Source: Mytilus galloprovincialis
Lineage: Eukaryota > Mollusca > Bivalvia > Mytilida > Mytilidae
Assembly (NCBI RefSeq): GCF_965363235.1
Contig: NC_134849.1
Coordinates: 65,987,122-66,051,121, forward strand
Reading direction: 5' to 3'
Length of the DNA: 64,000 nt
Below, in pieces: positions 1 to 13,600 of the stretch. How positions within the stretch are numbered: the stretch's first letter is position 1; each line of letters starts with the position of its first letter. The notes beneath the pieces were generated by a model. That model was not told where the DNA came from and searched no databases. It worked only from the letters and a program-made list of their open reading frames with translations. Both the position numbers and the translations under genes were made by a program.

Positions 1-690
1 TGTTGAATATTTTGAAGAATAATAATGAAGTCATTTTTAGTTAAAATAAGCTACATGTATAAAAATTGATTTTTTGTTCCTCTATTATAAATGTACTATG
101 CAAGTAATTATCTGTAATTGCTATGCCTAAGGTATGAGTATGTATGAAAGTTATTGAAAGAAATTTGTTTGTAAAATGTATCATGTGACAGTGAACAAGT
201 ATGACTGTATGTGCAGAAGTTTGTTTGTTCAGTAATTATTACTACAATGTATGAATGTTAATGTGGGTAATTCAGATATAAATGAATATGTAGGTGTGTG
301 TGTGTGTGTGTGTGTCTTTGTCAATATATAGGTACTTCGACACTTGTACGCTACATGTGTGTGCATTGTTTACAAAATTTGTCAGGTAAAGGTCACGACA
401 CGGTATTTATCTGGGTCAAATCAATAACAAGTTTATTAAAAACTGAAAGTGAAAGTGCAACTATGAAAAATATATTTACACTCCAACTTACCTTTTCGCA
501 ATATTATTCAAAGCTTAAAACCACATAGAAATTAATAATCCAAATTCTCGAAACACTTAAAAAAATATTGTCCCAACACGAGGAACAGAAAAGTCGTGTG
601 AGGTCACTTGACCGCAATTCGTTTTTGATTAGTTAATAAAAGAACCCAAAAAGTCATTCCGGATGAATGATCAATTTCCGTAAAAATATT
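1..690. other. AT-rich flank, no gene seen
   Basis: I see no supported gene here. The only distinct structure is a GT microsatellite. An open frame crossing that microsatellite is not credible as a gene. Confidence 0.6.
294..315. repeat. (GT)n microsatellite
   Basis: An uninterrupted run of about 11 GT dinucleotides, seen directly. Confidence 0.95.
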
Positions 691-691
691 A

Positions 692-898
692 TTGTGTAGA
701 TATTTGTTTATGAATATATCAAAAAATACTTTTTGTGAAGATGCAAAGACTATTTGTAACAACTATAATAATAGTTTAATATGTGAATTAAACCAATGTA
801 ATGTATTAGTTAATTTTACTGAATATTATCCCTGGGTATTCAGTGGTAATTTAACAGGGAAACTTGATGAAATGCTGTACACCAAGTTTAATTGTTAA
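692..898 (+). CDS. Candidate last exon of an upstream gene (partial)
   Basis: A 68-residue open frame ends at TAA and is followed 14 bases later by AATAAA (913-918) and an A run at 935-945, as at a gene's 3' end. Its last 50 or so residues are cysteine-rich, with the pattern C-x6-C-x8-C-x4-C and a final FNC. The segment QCNVLVNF followed by a closing cysteine resembles the C-terminal half of a SUEL-type lectin domain, the same family as the exons downstream. A possible splice acceptor (TTGTGTAG) lies just before the frame, so the ATG need not be a start. It could be the end of a third family member upstream, a processed remnant, or chance. The family assignment is inference. Confidence 0.35.
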   Translation: MCRYLFMNISKNTFCEDAKTICNNYNNSLICELNQCNVLVNFTEYYPWVFSGNLTGKLDEMLYTKFNC

Positions 899-1183
899 AC
901 AGCAATATGTGCAATAAAGAATCAATTATAGTGTTAAAAAAAAAAAGATTTAACCAAAGAAAATAAACAAAATGACACTAATACATAAATAACAACAGAC
1001 TACTAGCAGTTAACTGACATGCCAGCTCCAGACTTCAATTAAACTGATTGAAAGATTATGTCTTCATCATATGAATATCAGGCACAATCCTTCCGGTTAG
1101 GGGTTTAGTATCATACCATCATAACATATATGAGAAGAACATAACCCGTATCATGCCAATAACTGGTTTTAGAATAAATGTGT

Positions 1184-1435
1184 TTACTTCCGATGCAAAG
1201 ACCCTATAAATGAATCAATATTAACGCCAAAATATGCAATATTTAATGACCTGACAACAGTATCGTAACTATATTCATTCTTGATATGTCTATTTAAAGG
1301 TTTTGTTAGCGTTTGAGGTGAATACAGACATTTTTTATGCTTTATAAAGAATATTTCCATAAAAAATTGGATGTGAAACAACTGAACGTATAAGAAGTCT
1401 GCATGTATGCTAATGCCAAAAGTATATAATGACAA
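1184..1435 (-). pseudogene. Repeat-borne open frame
   Basis: An 83-residue minus-strand frame is matched by a diverged 85-residue frame at 50531-50788. Shared blocks include FFMEIFF and SPQ-LTKPLNR. It belongs to the dispersed repeat rather than to the receptor gene. I do not know a function. Conservation of the frame in both copies may simply reflect recent duplication. Confidence 0.35.
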
Positions 1436-2945
1436 ATGTAATAAACATCAGTTATAAATATTTTTATAATCATATTTTTAAAAATGTGGAAATGCAAGCT
1501 ACCAAAGTGAGAAACATACATTATCTAATTGTAAACAGATACTAATTTGCTTAAATTGGATATATATCATATGAAGTTTTTTTCACATATTTTTATTTTC
1601 CCTTCCGAATATGATTTGTTAAATAAAACAGGGACCCCTCTATCAGCTGTCTTTGACTTCTTAGGTTTTATTTTTAAATGTTAAACGCTGTACCCGTATT
1701 TATTACATTTTCCCTATTATGTCTTTTTGATCACACATCGTTGTCAATATAATATAATTTCAATAAACATAAGGAAATGCCTGTTCCTAGTCAGAAATAT
1801 GACAGTTGCTATCCATACGTTTTATATGTTGATGGGTTTAGGCTTTTGATTTTGCCTGTTGCTTAGGGACTTTCCGTTTTCAATAGTACTTTCTTAATTG
1901 ATGAGATTTCAAAATTTTACAAACATAAGAAAACAATATAGGTCACCGATTGGCTTTTAACATTGAGAAACCATAAGAAATCGTACAGCCAACTATGAAA
2001 GACCCAAACATAATATAATGATGCAATGTATGAGAGAAAATTAAAGGCCTAATTTATGAAGTAAAGCTAACGAAAAACATATACTATATAGTATGATAGA
2101 CATAAACTATCTATAATTACTGTAATACATTGCCTTGAACTGGGACAAGCAAACACAGAATGTGTTGGGTTACACATGTGGGTGAGCGCTTGTCATTCAA
2201 AACCATTTTTCAGGTGTGCAACAACACATAATCAAATTGTGAACATCAGTTGCAGATGGCGAAACACATATACATTAGATTACATCAATACAATATACAA
2301 AAAACCACCGATATAGGAATATTCACGGCAATTAAAAACTAGTTCAAACCAATTACAACTAATAAATAAATGATGTTTACTATTATCTCGTATTAGTTAC
2401 TTGGGTCCAAATATTATCGTCGTATTTTAAGACTCTGATAAAGACTAATGTGGGGGAGAAATTTATTCGCCATTGTATGTCTGTCTGTTAACGTAAAGCT
2501 TTTTTTATAACAGTGACAAAACATTTCAAATCCCTGGTAATCAGACGTCGTGTATTACTTTGAAATCCAAATACATGTATTTTCTTGGATACCCTCCGTC
2601 AATGTTTATAATTTTGCAATGATATCAAAGCGTATTTCTTACCAATAATGTACGCAATTTATCTGATTCTGAAATGAGATCTCCTTAAATTGTGAGTTAA
2701 AAAAAAAATGTACAAAAGTGTTCATAATCTAAGGTTCATTGGTATAGATTCTAACACAATAAAGGGGAATATAAACAGAACGAAACCAGTTGCTCCAACA
2801 AGACTCTCGTCGCCTTCTTTGCCACCTCAAAAGCGAATTAACCCAAAGCATACGTATATAACTCTAAACAAATCATAAGCAAAAATAAATACGTATTTTG
2901 AAAAGCAAGACAACAGAGGTGTAAACTTTAAAAAAAAATGGTCTG

Positions 2946-3405
2946 TTGAACCATGTTACCTTCCTGGCGCAGATAGGTCATTCGCTTCGAGTCGGACGCA
3001 TATGTTTTACATTGTCGCTTATAACACGTATTTTTATTTTACGTATTGATCTTTTCCTCAATATTGACGCAGATGGACGACTTTACACGAAAATCTATGA
3101 TAAACGTGACGATTTCAACTTCCCAATTATCAATTTCTCATTTCTCAGCAGTAACATACCCTCTGCCCCTTCGTATGGTGTTTACATATCTCAATTGATA
3201 CGTTATTCTCGTGCTTGTTCACACTATACGGACTTCATATACATGAGTGTGCTCCTTACGCAGAAACTGCTCAAACAAAGTTATGAGTAGGACAGATTAC
3301 AATTCACACTCCGTAAATTTGATGGACACCATCACGAATTGGTACATGTAGGTCCATACGATGTGGCTTTGACCAAACTAGCTGAGGACATTCTTCCCAC
3401 ATGGT
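2946..3405 (+). pseudogene. Reverse-transcriptase C-terminal remnant
   Basis: The frame contains KIYDKRDDFNFPIINF, SNIPSAPSYGVYISQLIRYS and LLTQKLLKQ, a block I recognise from reverse transcriptases of retroelements abundant in bivalves; the exact class (Penelope-like or other non-LTR) I cannot fix. After the stop at 3288-3290 the family signature resumes as KFDGHHHELV and LAEDILPTW in a shifted frame, so the copy is broken. The catalytic YxDD box is not in the remaining piece. A parallel relic lies near 52270-52740. Confidence 0.7.
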
Positions 3406-4129
3406 AGATTGTGGTTTATCATTACGTCGTATAAACTTTTGATTACCGAATGTGACTTATACCCGATTGTGACTCTTTTGCTGAGTGTGAATTCGCATTG
3501 CTATAAGACGGTACTCTTCTATCCCAAATTCATGTACAATGTATTTGGTTTTGATGTTATATTTTTTATTCTCATCGGATTTTGTCTAATGCTAAGTCCG
3601 TTTCTGTATGTATTACATTTTAATGTTGTGTCGTTGTTCTCCTCTTATATTTAATGCGTTTCCCTCAGTTTTAGTTTGTTACCCCGATTTTGTTTATTGT
3701 CCATCGATTTACGAGTTTTGAACAGCGGTATACTACTGTTGCCTTTATTTACGTAACTATATATTTAACGGGATTCCATGTTTTTGATTATTTTAGATCG
3801 CCCAAACAATTATTAACTTTGATGTATAATACAAATATTTTGTGTTCACCATGTCCCTAACCTCCTCCGAAAACTATTTTGTCACAGCTTTTTTCAAGTA
3901 CAACGGAACAAAATCACTTCATCTTTGGCGAAGAGTCCGGCAGTAATGCATTGCAACTTACTGTTTGAATCTGTGAGATATCTACATGGGTTTTACCTAC
4001 ATAATTACCGATACTTTGATATTTTCATTCAGTTATTATCAACACAATAGTTCGTCACACGTTTCTGTACAATCCTTGCTCTTGATTACGTTATATATTG
4101 ACAAACAGCTTTGTAGCAATGTGTTGTAA

Positions 4130-4310
4130 AAAGTAAAATAAAAGAATAACTGAACTCCAAGGAAAATTCAAAACGGTAAGTCCCTAATGAAATGACAAAA
4201 TCAAAAGCTCACACATAAAACGAATGGATAACAACTGTCATATTCCTGACTTGGTAAAGGCATTTTCTTAAACAGCAAATGATGGATTAAACCTGGTTTT
4301 AACATGTGGG
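4130..4310 (+). repeat. Dispersed mussel repeat fragment
   Basis: The segment with AAAATTCAAAACGG, CAAAATCAAAAGCTC and CTGTCATATTCCTGACTTGG recurs at 53440-53600, in degenerate form at 6050-6150, and in reverse orientation near 12420-12500, 1780-1870 and 17130-17165. It is a dispersed repeat, familiar from mussel sequence. No coding capacity is seen. Confidence 0.65.
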
Positions 4311-4603
4311 TGGTTATTTTGATCTGTCTAACAACTACGTTCTTGTCGATGACAATTCTGAATGACGAATAGTGCTAAACTTAGCACGACAATGCATACA
4401 TTCTTGTTTGTATCGAATACGTATTTTAATGCGTACAAATTCAGTCATGTACGTAAAATATTGCATTGATATGTATAAAATTTCAATTAACCTTACGATA
4501 ATATTCTTTTGAATGTGTTTACCAAATAAGCGTGACGTGTCTTTAGTTTAAGGTCAATGTTCTAATTAAGTTCCTTCTTCCGGATTTCATATTAGCGAAT
4601 ATA
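4310..4603 (+). promoter_or_regulatory. Gene A 5' flank (inferred promoter region)
   Basis: The 294 bases before the start codon are nearly identical to those before gene B (53620-53901), including AATAAGCGTGACGTGTC, which holds a CRE-like TGACGT core. No convincing TATA box was found. Promoter function is inferred only from position and conservation between duplicates, which may be too young to show constraint. Confidence 0.3.
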
Positions 4604-4670
4604 ATGAAGAATGTTAGACTTTTTAATCTCGTCCTGACGACTTTATTTATATTGTGTGATGCAGTCGCAG
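4604..4670 (+). CDS. Gene A exon 1: signal peptide
   Basis: Encodes 22 residues: MKNVR, a hydrophobic core [10 protein letters not shown], then AVA, a standard -3/-1 cleavage motif. It ends in phase 1 at CAG|GTTAGT. The ATG is the first in frame, and the same start is kept in gene B. Confidence 0.85.
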
Positions 4671-7600
4671 GTTAGTCATTACTAACATAAAATAAATAAT
4701 GTTTTACAAGTATATACATTGACGTCTTTTGTAGACATATTGTCGAAATACTATTATATGTTTGAGAAGTAGTGAATGTTCGCTTTATTCCCTGAACTAC
4801 ATTTTGAAAGGCGATTTTTAAATCTATATACTGCGTACATCTATGGCATTTGATTCTGTGAATAATCTATGCCATAGATGCACACTAAAATAATTTCCAA
4901 AGTTTAATCTTATAATAAGACATTGAAACGAAAACTTACAGTAATTTGAACCTTATATTGAATTAAAAATTGGGATTAGAAGAAAATTATCACTCGGTTT
5001 ATCGGAAAATGCTTGTATATGCTATACTTGAATCAGTAAGGCTCCGTGGATAGAATAAACATGATACTGTATTTATGTTTTATGTCCATCGTTTTTGTTA
5101 CATGAATTGTAAACTTGCTGATTACTCAACACTGGGAGTCAGAATTGTATGTGCTTGCAGAAAAAGTACACAGAAAGGCACGTCTTTCTACCCGGAGACA
5201 GTTTTAATTTTGTTTGAAAATGTAAGATATTTTTACCATCTTTTGTTTAAGACACATTTATATAAGCAACAGGAACCGATGCATTCACGTTGGCAAAATA
5301 ATATACGTAGGTAAGGGTTTCCCCTGTCATCAACGTACACATATTAACACAAACATCTTAAAGAAAGTTTATCAGGAAATAATTAAGGATACTTATAAAA
5401 AAATCAACAATCAAATATAATTTGCATATTTTAATAAAAACCAGATTTTTAACTTCGTTAGCAAATAAGGAAGAATTGGTTGTTGTTATCTAGCAAGTGA
5501 TCTTTACCTGTAAAAATACATGATTTATGTTAATGATACACGCAATAAACATGAGAAAGAACATTGAGTGAAATTCAAATCCCTTGGGTTAGCTGTCTAA
5601 ACAATTATACAGGTTTACTTTAATCACAAAAAAAAGTAACTCAATATATGGTTCTTTATTATTATTTTGTTTTTGTTTTGTTACATTGATCAGTTTCTTC
5701 TCATTCGATTTATGAAATTCAAACATCGGTAAACTTCAGTCGTATTCATTTACGATTTACATGAATATAGTTCTTCGTATTTCTACAACTTTGGGGCCCT
5801 TTTAAAGCAGGAAATTTGACATTAATTCAAAATGTTTAACGTATACTGGTTTATATGTTCGGAAAATAGCTATCAAAAGTACCAGGATTATAATTTAGTA
5901 CGCCAGACGCGCCTTTGGTCTACAAAAGACTCATCAGTGACGCTCATATCAAAATATTTATACAGCCAAACAAGTACAAAGTTGAAGAGCATTGAGGATC
6001 CAAAATTCCAAAACGTTGTGCCAAATACGGGAAAAACAGTATTAATTAAAATAAAAGTACTTCAATGAAAATTCAAAACGGAGGTCCCTTATCAAATATC
6101 AAAAATCAAAGCTCAGACACATCAAACGAATTAAAAACAACTGTCATTTTCACTATCATATATCAAATATGTTATTTCAAAATTAAAAATGCATGACGTG
6201 CATATCGATATTAATGCTAATTTAGCCAAAGCTATGGAATAATCATTTTATTTCAGACAGTGATACTCGAGTGACATATGCGGTCAATGGTACTGACATT
6301 CTGAATTGTACGGCTGATAAACAGTCGAAGATATATATTGACTCAGTCGATTTTAACTCATCATTGTGCAACATTACTGATACAGCATTTATACGGCACT
6401 TCAGAAATATATGCAATGGTAAAACCGTGTGTGGATTTAGTACTATGAATGAAATCAGCGACCTTAACATTTCATGTTCTATAAATGGGACGGACAGTAA
6501 TCTACCTGACGTTTACTATCACTGTGTTCGTAAGTATAATTTTAAAGATTGTACTACGATAGTAGACCTAAGTTATTAAAGATAAACCATCTCACATATT
6601 TTGTCTGCTGAAAGGCAGAGTTAAATTTTGTTAACAATAATTCATGTACAGCAACTTAGTAAATTGCAATTATGTCTTATTAGATATTTGAACATTTTAA
6701 CGTATATCTAAAACAATGTGGTGGCTATTTGCATATTGTAAACTGCTTAAGCCTCATTTTTTTTCACAGACAAACATGTTTATTAAAAGTTAAGCTAACC
6801 TGCATCGGCAAGTGAAGCTTTTTATGTTTGTTCGACGACTGCTGATACTAGTATTTTTTATCTCAATATTTTGAAGAAAAGATAAAAACGATTGCAGACT
6901 GTAAAAAAAATCTTACAAATTCTTGTATACGCGATGCAACCAATACACATTGTCGCTTATGCATTTTCTAGTTTCCAATTGATTTAAATTCTGTTAAAAA
7001 TACTCTGAATATAGATTCGAATAATATATAAATATATACATTTCCCATTTTCTTTCTTAATTTTATGGTTTCAAAATATAAGTTCTCATGCATCGTAATG
7101 TTTTGAAAATCGATATATGATGAATAATGTATTCTGAATTTACTTTCGCTCTTCCTTTTTTTTGCCAGTGTGTGAGTGTATATTTTCTCGACATAAGTAA
7201 ATGCTGCATAAAATCTTTTTAATTTTCGTGTGCAATTGTTTTGTTTAGGTAATGGCATGTGGTCAAATTGGAGTGACTATTCCATTTGTTCTGTCACGTG
7301 TGGTGGAGGTATACAAACCAGGTCCAGAATGTGTTCCAATCCAGCTCCAAATGAAAATGGTCAGAACTGTTCTGGTAACAATGTAGACGAAAGAAACTGT
7401 AACACACAAAACTGCTCTAGTAAGTCTTGAAACGTTGTTACATATATGCTGCATGTACATTAAATGTTTGATGCAGTTTCGAACATGCATCATTTAATTC
7501 ACACCTTAACCAATTTTAGAAAAAAAAGAGTACTGTTTTGTAACCAATCAATGTTAAATCCTTTAGTTTTTTTCTCATCCTCGTTACGTTTACAGCATGC

Positions 7601-10600
7601 TTTCCAAATCCTTTTTTTTTTAACTTAATAGTTTTTCAAAAATATATCATCTTAATTATTCAACATCCATTACAACAGCTTCTGTCTAATGTTAGAGATG
7701 TTGCTGTTTTCATGAGACAGATAACTTCTAAAAAAAGTTAAGTTGATTTTAAATAACACTAAAAAAGTGATAATTGGGTCATATGTACGTGATGTATAAT
7801 TTCAGATCCTTTTACTAAGCATTACTTGGAGGAAGAAACAGCTTATCTAAAATGCTCAATAGAATTCAACGAAATAATAAAAATAGCAACTATCAAATAT
7901 GAAAAAGGAACCTGCAGTCACAATGATTTGTATGGTATCGGGAATCTATGTGATGGAAGGACAAAATGTGCATTCAACGTGACAAACAGTAATGTCGGTA
8001 GTTCGTGTGGTGCTAATGGAACGGCATCTCTTGGAATTACGTACAATTGCATACGTGAGTTATACCTTCATTTATATCTTTTAATAAGACAACCATGTAT
8101 TTTGATCCAAAATACATCATAGTATGTGTTTTATTTTGAAGATCAATAATAATCATAGATTGACCTTTAAATACCAGAAGATCTGAAGCAAACGTTAATA
8201 GGATTGCAGCTACAAAATACAAAACAATATAAATGAACATCTAGAAATCATGTTTAAAACAATAATACTATTTTTTTCAGTAGACTACTTGATATGAACA
8301 CATGATAGTACAATGGTCATTTATACAATTTCTCATAAAACGTGTGTAAATAAAACATGTAAAAAAAAAAGGATCGACAAAACGGCTGTTATAGAAAAAA
8401 ATATAACTTTGAGCGTTTAAGCCAGAGACAAGTATTTTAATGTGTTCACACGTTTGACAATTATCGTATGAAACATCTATGCAGGAGTGTATTCCTAGTT
8501 CACTTTTTTTTTAAACGGAGAAACGAATCCTTATTCTCCTTTTCTAAAATTTGAAAGTAACTGTTGCTACTGGACAGCTCCTCGAAACATAGGCTAATAA
8601 TCTAATGTGTCAGTGTTACGAAACTGCAGTGATACATGTATATAAGAAAACATGCTTGCATGTACACTGTATTTAGCTGTTATTTCTGTTTTCCGTTTTT
8701 GTTTGAGCGTTTTGAATAAAGATTAAACAACAATAGTTCTTCGAAAGTTACAATCTTTATCTAGCTTTTTTTCCAAATAAATTTATGAAACCATGTCGAC
8801 AAGAGTGTTATGACAAGACTGCGAAAAGTTATAACGGGTCTTTTTCCTTTCGGGGCAATTAGAATACGATTAGGCAATGAATCATAATGCAAATTAATGC
8901 ATTTCTTTGTCTAACCACAATACTTAATCCTTTTAGTTAAAACAATTGTGATACCCTTTATATCGATTATTCTTTACAAATTGATGTCCTTTAAAGACAA
9001 ATTACAAAATGCATGCATGTTATCAAATAAACAATCGGCCCTGTAAGCCAGTTTTCTCTGTTTGTTTTGCAAATCATTATATTTGAATATAAAGCATTGC
9101 GATAGAAATAATATTTTTTAAATTACGGTCGGACAACTTAAAATCAAAATAAATCATTACAAATCTCTTTTGTTTAGATTTTCTGTCCGTCCGTCCAGAC
9201 TTTTTTCTTCATGCTTGAAGATATTGATTTGATATTCGGTGTATTGTTTTATCATGACAAGTAACATGTCAAGTTCGATTTTCACGATTTTAGATTTTCT
9301 CAGTAAAAGTCCTTTCCCTAGAATTGATTTTTTGCTGAAATACTGTTTAATTGCTAGATTTTTGTTCAAAGGGAAATAACTCATTGTTTAACTTTCACTA
9401 GAACTAAATTTTGAATGAAATACTTATTAATTACTTGATTTCTGTTCAAAAAGGAAATAACTCATTTTTTAACAGATTTGTAAAATACATTATTTTAAGA
9501 TAAATGACTTTTTGGATTTTTTTCCTTTTCTTTGGCAACTTGTTTGAAGAGGTGGTAGGTTTGTTTGTTATTTTATATAGTTTAATTCATGACAAGTTAT
9601 TGATTAAGTTAGACTTTCGTTTCATTTCAATGATTTGTTTTAACGGTAGTTGACAATGTATTGCCATGCAATACTCACAGAATGCTTGTTCATAGTTTAT
9701 TTAATTCTACATATTGTTCTTAAGGAAACGGTGGATGGTCAGACTGGAAAAACACAACATATTGTCCCGTCAACTGTGGCGGTGCATTACAAAATGTAAC
9801 ACGTACTTGTACAAACCCGACCCCTAATGAGCTAGGAGCCTCGTGTTTTGGGACCAGTTTTAATGAGCAAATATGTAATGACAATGCTTGTCCTTGTAAG
9901 TACAGTTGTCAAATATTATGAGTGCAATTAGCGTCGCGCGAAATCTATTTTACATACTAAAATTTGAAATGAAGATATTTTAGTTAGTTTTAGTATTGTT
10001 TGTTTTGGATTTAACGACGTTATGTGAGAACGAGATTGCCCAGATATTTTTTGCATATCTATGGTGTGTGTCCACAACAACAATGTGGTTTCACGTTTTT
10101 AATAGTTGTAAAAGAGGGACGAAAGATACCAAAGGGACAGTCAAACTCATAAATCTAAAACAAACTGACAACTCCATGGCTAAAAATGAAAAAAGACAAA
10201 CAGAAAAACAATAGTACACACGACACAACATAGAAAACTAAAGAATAAACAACACGAACCCCACCAAAAACTAGGGGTGATCTCAGGTGCTCCGGAAGGG
10301 TAAGCAGATCCTGCTCCACATGTGGCACCCGTCGTGTTGCTTATGTGATTACAAATCCGGTAAATAGTCTAATTCGGTAGGTCATATTCATGAAAGGGAA
10401 GGGGATTGTAGTTACGACGTAAGGAACATATCCGATATCATTTGTGAAACGGTTATTCCATAACGGTCAACCAACTCGTGATGGCGTCCGTAAAATTTAC
10501 GAAGGGATGATTTCAACTTCACTATTTGTAACATCAGCATTTTTGTGAAGACCTACATGTATGTATGAAAATTGTAGTAAGTAGATCATGTTACTTTGCA

Positions 10601-13600
10601 TGATAATTCCTTCTCGTCAAAACTATGTGTGTCCTTTTTTCGAAAGCATTATACAAGTATTCATATATTTAACAAACCCCATCTAAAAGCAACACAACAC
10701 TTAAAGAAACAAAAATGCTTTTCAATTCTCAATTTTATGAGGTTAAAAATGTTCGAGAGGCAAATGGATCATCAAAACAAAACACACTAAGATTTACAAA
10801 TGACAAGTAAGATGTACACACTCATATTGTTGAACGCATTATTTAAAATGTTAATTTCATACTGGCACATTTGTATTCGATTGAATAGCTACCTAAGATT
10901 GTCATTAATATTTTATATGAAAACTTTGCAAACAAGTTAGTATGATTTTTTTGTGTTCATTTGATATCAATACATTTATTTATCTGTTCTTTAATGCAAT
11001 AAAATGTCATTTGCAAACAATAAAATATCTAAGTAAAACGATAGCAGGGGCCAGGGCAATAATGAAAAGAGTAAGCATGAATAAGTATTTAAACATCCAA
11101 ACATTATCATGATTATGATATTGAAATAACAAGTATGAACAAAGATATAACAAACATGCAAAAACTCTCTCACGGGCAAACACCCCATAATTGTAAAATA
11201 TAAGGACACACACCACGGGGACATGTTCTACTGCATCAATACAGAACGATCAACACATACTGCTGTTCCGTGAAAACGTTGCATAGTGTAGTCGTTATTT
11301 CATGTCAAAAATAATTTGTACCGTACGATTGTTCAATCTGACAATTTAATGACCCAGGACTAAACAGTTTCCTGTTCCTCATTAAAAACAAATATTCACC
11401 CAGATGTCTAATATAGGGGGAAGTTTGGATACCACTATGACGTTTAACACTGTCACATTTCATATGTACCTGTCCAAACTCAGGACAGGAATCCACCGTT
11501 TTTCGTTTGTTAATGTACATCATATTTGGTTTTGGTTTCATAGTATTGTAACTTGTCATGTGGCTGTACCACTGACCGAGTTTTGTGAAGGTTAGTCACC
11601 TCCGCCGATGTATAATCCCGCTACGTTCTATATGAGTTTGTCCCTAGTCATGTAGGGACCTGTAATTCAGTGGTTATCGTTAGTTGCTGTATATTCTATG
11701 TGTTCTTCTTTAATAGTTTATACATAGGTCTGAGAATTAATATTTCAGATAACTTCTTAAAGCATAGATGAGTATGGTCCGTCTCTAAAAATGGGCGTAT
11801 GTATTTTTTTCACTATTTCAAGCAAGAAGTTTTTATTGACTATTTTTGATTGCATGTATTGCTCAATTGCTTAAACAAAATTGCATCTAAATTGTATTAC
11901 CTTTGACATCAACCTATGTGCAGATAAGAATATGTTTTTAGTTACCTATACCCAAAAATGTCTTGTCTATTTCCTGTGTTGGTCTTTGTATTATGTATTC
12001 GGGTTTTGTTTTCTGTAATTAGTTAAGACTTCAGTTTTATCATCATGTATATCTTTGATATTCATTTGTAAAATTTACTGTTTGCAATAGCATAAATTAT
12101 TCTAAATAATAAGGATGTTCTTATCACAAGCAGAAAACCTTAGCCGTATTTGACACAACCTTTTTCAACTTTTGATCCTCAGTGCTGTACAACATTGTAC
12201 TTTTTTTCACTTTCGAACTTTTATATCTGGGCGTCACTGGAAAGTCTTGTGTGGACGAGGCGCGTTTTTGGCGTATTGAATTTTAAACCTGATGCCTTTT
12301 GTTATCTATTATTCATGTGTTTCTTTGCATAATACGTTGTCCTATTTATTTGTAGTGTAGTCCTATAATATTATGTTGTCATTTTAATGTTATATTTAAC
12401 ATTGCCATTAAAGTGCGAGGTTTGGCATGCCACAAAACCAGGTTCAACCCATCATTTTTTCCTTTAAAAATATCCTGTACCAAGTCAGGAATATGGCCAT
12501 TGTTATATTATAGTTAGTTTCTGTGTGTGTTACATTTAAACGTTGTGTTTCCGTTGTGTTGTTTGTTTTCTCTTAATTTTTAGTGTGAATTCATATTACT
12601 ATAAGACGTGTAAAATTATAGTCCTGGTACTTTTGATAACTATTTACGGTACTTATCTATCCCAAATTCATGTATTTGGTTTTGATGTTATATTTGTTAT
12701 TCTCATAGGATTTTATCTAATGCTTAGTCCGTTTCTGAGTGTGTTACATTTTAATGTTGTGTCGTTGTTCTCCTCTTATATTTAATGCGTTTCCCTCAGT
12801 TGTTTGTTACCCCGATTTTGTTTTTCTGTCCATGGATTTAGAAGTTTTGAACAGCGGTATACTACTGTTACCTTTGTTTACCATACGTTGTTCCTTGAAT
12901 ACAATGTTTACCTCGACATCCTAGCTTGCATGTAATGCATCATCATAGGGCAGACCTAGACTTAAATCAAAGAAGACAGACATATGCACCAGGACAAAAA
13001 AAACATTAGATACACAAACGGGCATAAAACACACTTTAAACAGCGGTGTGAATTTTGAAAACAAGAATATGATTAAAACAGAAGGTGCACTTACACAACC
13101 TAGGAGAGTTAGCATTTTCGGTTGACTGTGTGAAACAATGTATTACTCTATTTTTTATACATGGACATACTATAATATGTTTTTATAGTGATAGGAACCG
13201 TATGTATTGATAATGGAAATGTAGTGACATGCAATAATGGATATATACAAATGAGACGTGCATGGTGGAAAGCAAGTAACGGATGTGGTGAACCTGGCAG
13301 CACTTCAAATTACGATGTCGTCCGAGAAATGAAAGAGATTTGCAATGAAAGAAAGTCTTGTACATTTACAGCAAAGGATAGTACTTTTAAGCTGTCATGT
13401 AGACATCAATTTAAAACATGTTCCGAATTAGAATATCAATATATATGCAAACGTAAGTGTTATTTGATTATGAAATATAGTAGATAGCAGTCCATAATTG
13501 TTGTTGATGAAACATTTATGCATTAATAGATAAAAACAATAATTGATAAATTCACCATCGGACATGTACACGTCATATTTGTTGACGCCGATACCCATTT

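Larger units (their letters stand above)
945..3760 (+). mobile_element. Dispersed retroelement relic, upstream of gene A
   Basis: This block is repeated at 50292-53070 with small indels. It contains a decayed reverse-transcriptase C-terminal segment on the plus strand, then a 3' region ending TTGCCTTTATTTA. Degenerate copies of that same 3' end appear near 12880 and 38738, which marks it as an element terminus. The first 500 bases and the segment around 1780-1870 match, from memory, repeats very common in Mytilus sequence. The block was present before the gene duplication because both copies carry it. Confidence 0.7.
9896..13188 (+). other. Gene A intron 5
   Basis: 3.3 kb against 0.9 kb in gene B. 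It carries a reverse-orientation retroelement tail (10095-10530) and a composite of dispersed repeats (12100-12885). The piece 10540-12100 has no gene that I can support. Confidence 0.7.

Noticed and set aside
298-528. 76-residue open frame over the GT microsatellite
   Set aside because: Its start is the GT repeat read as VCVC; no other support.
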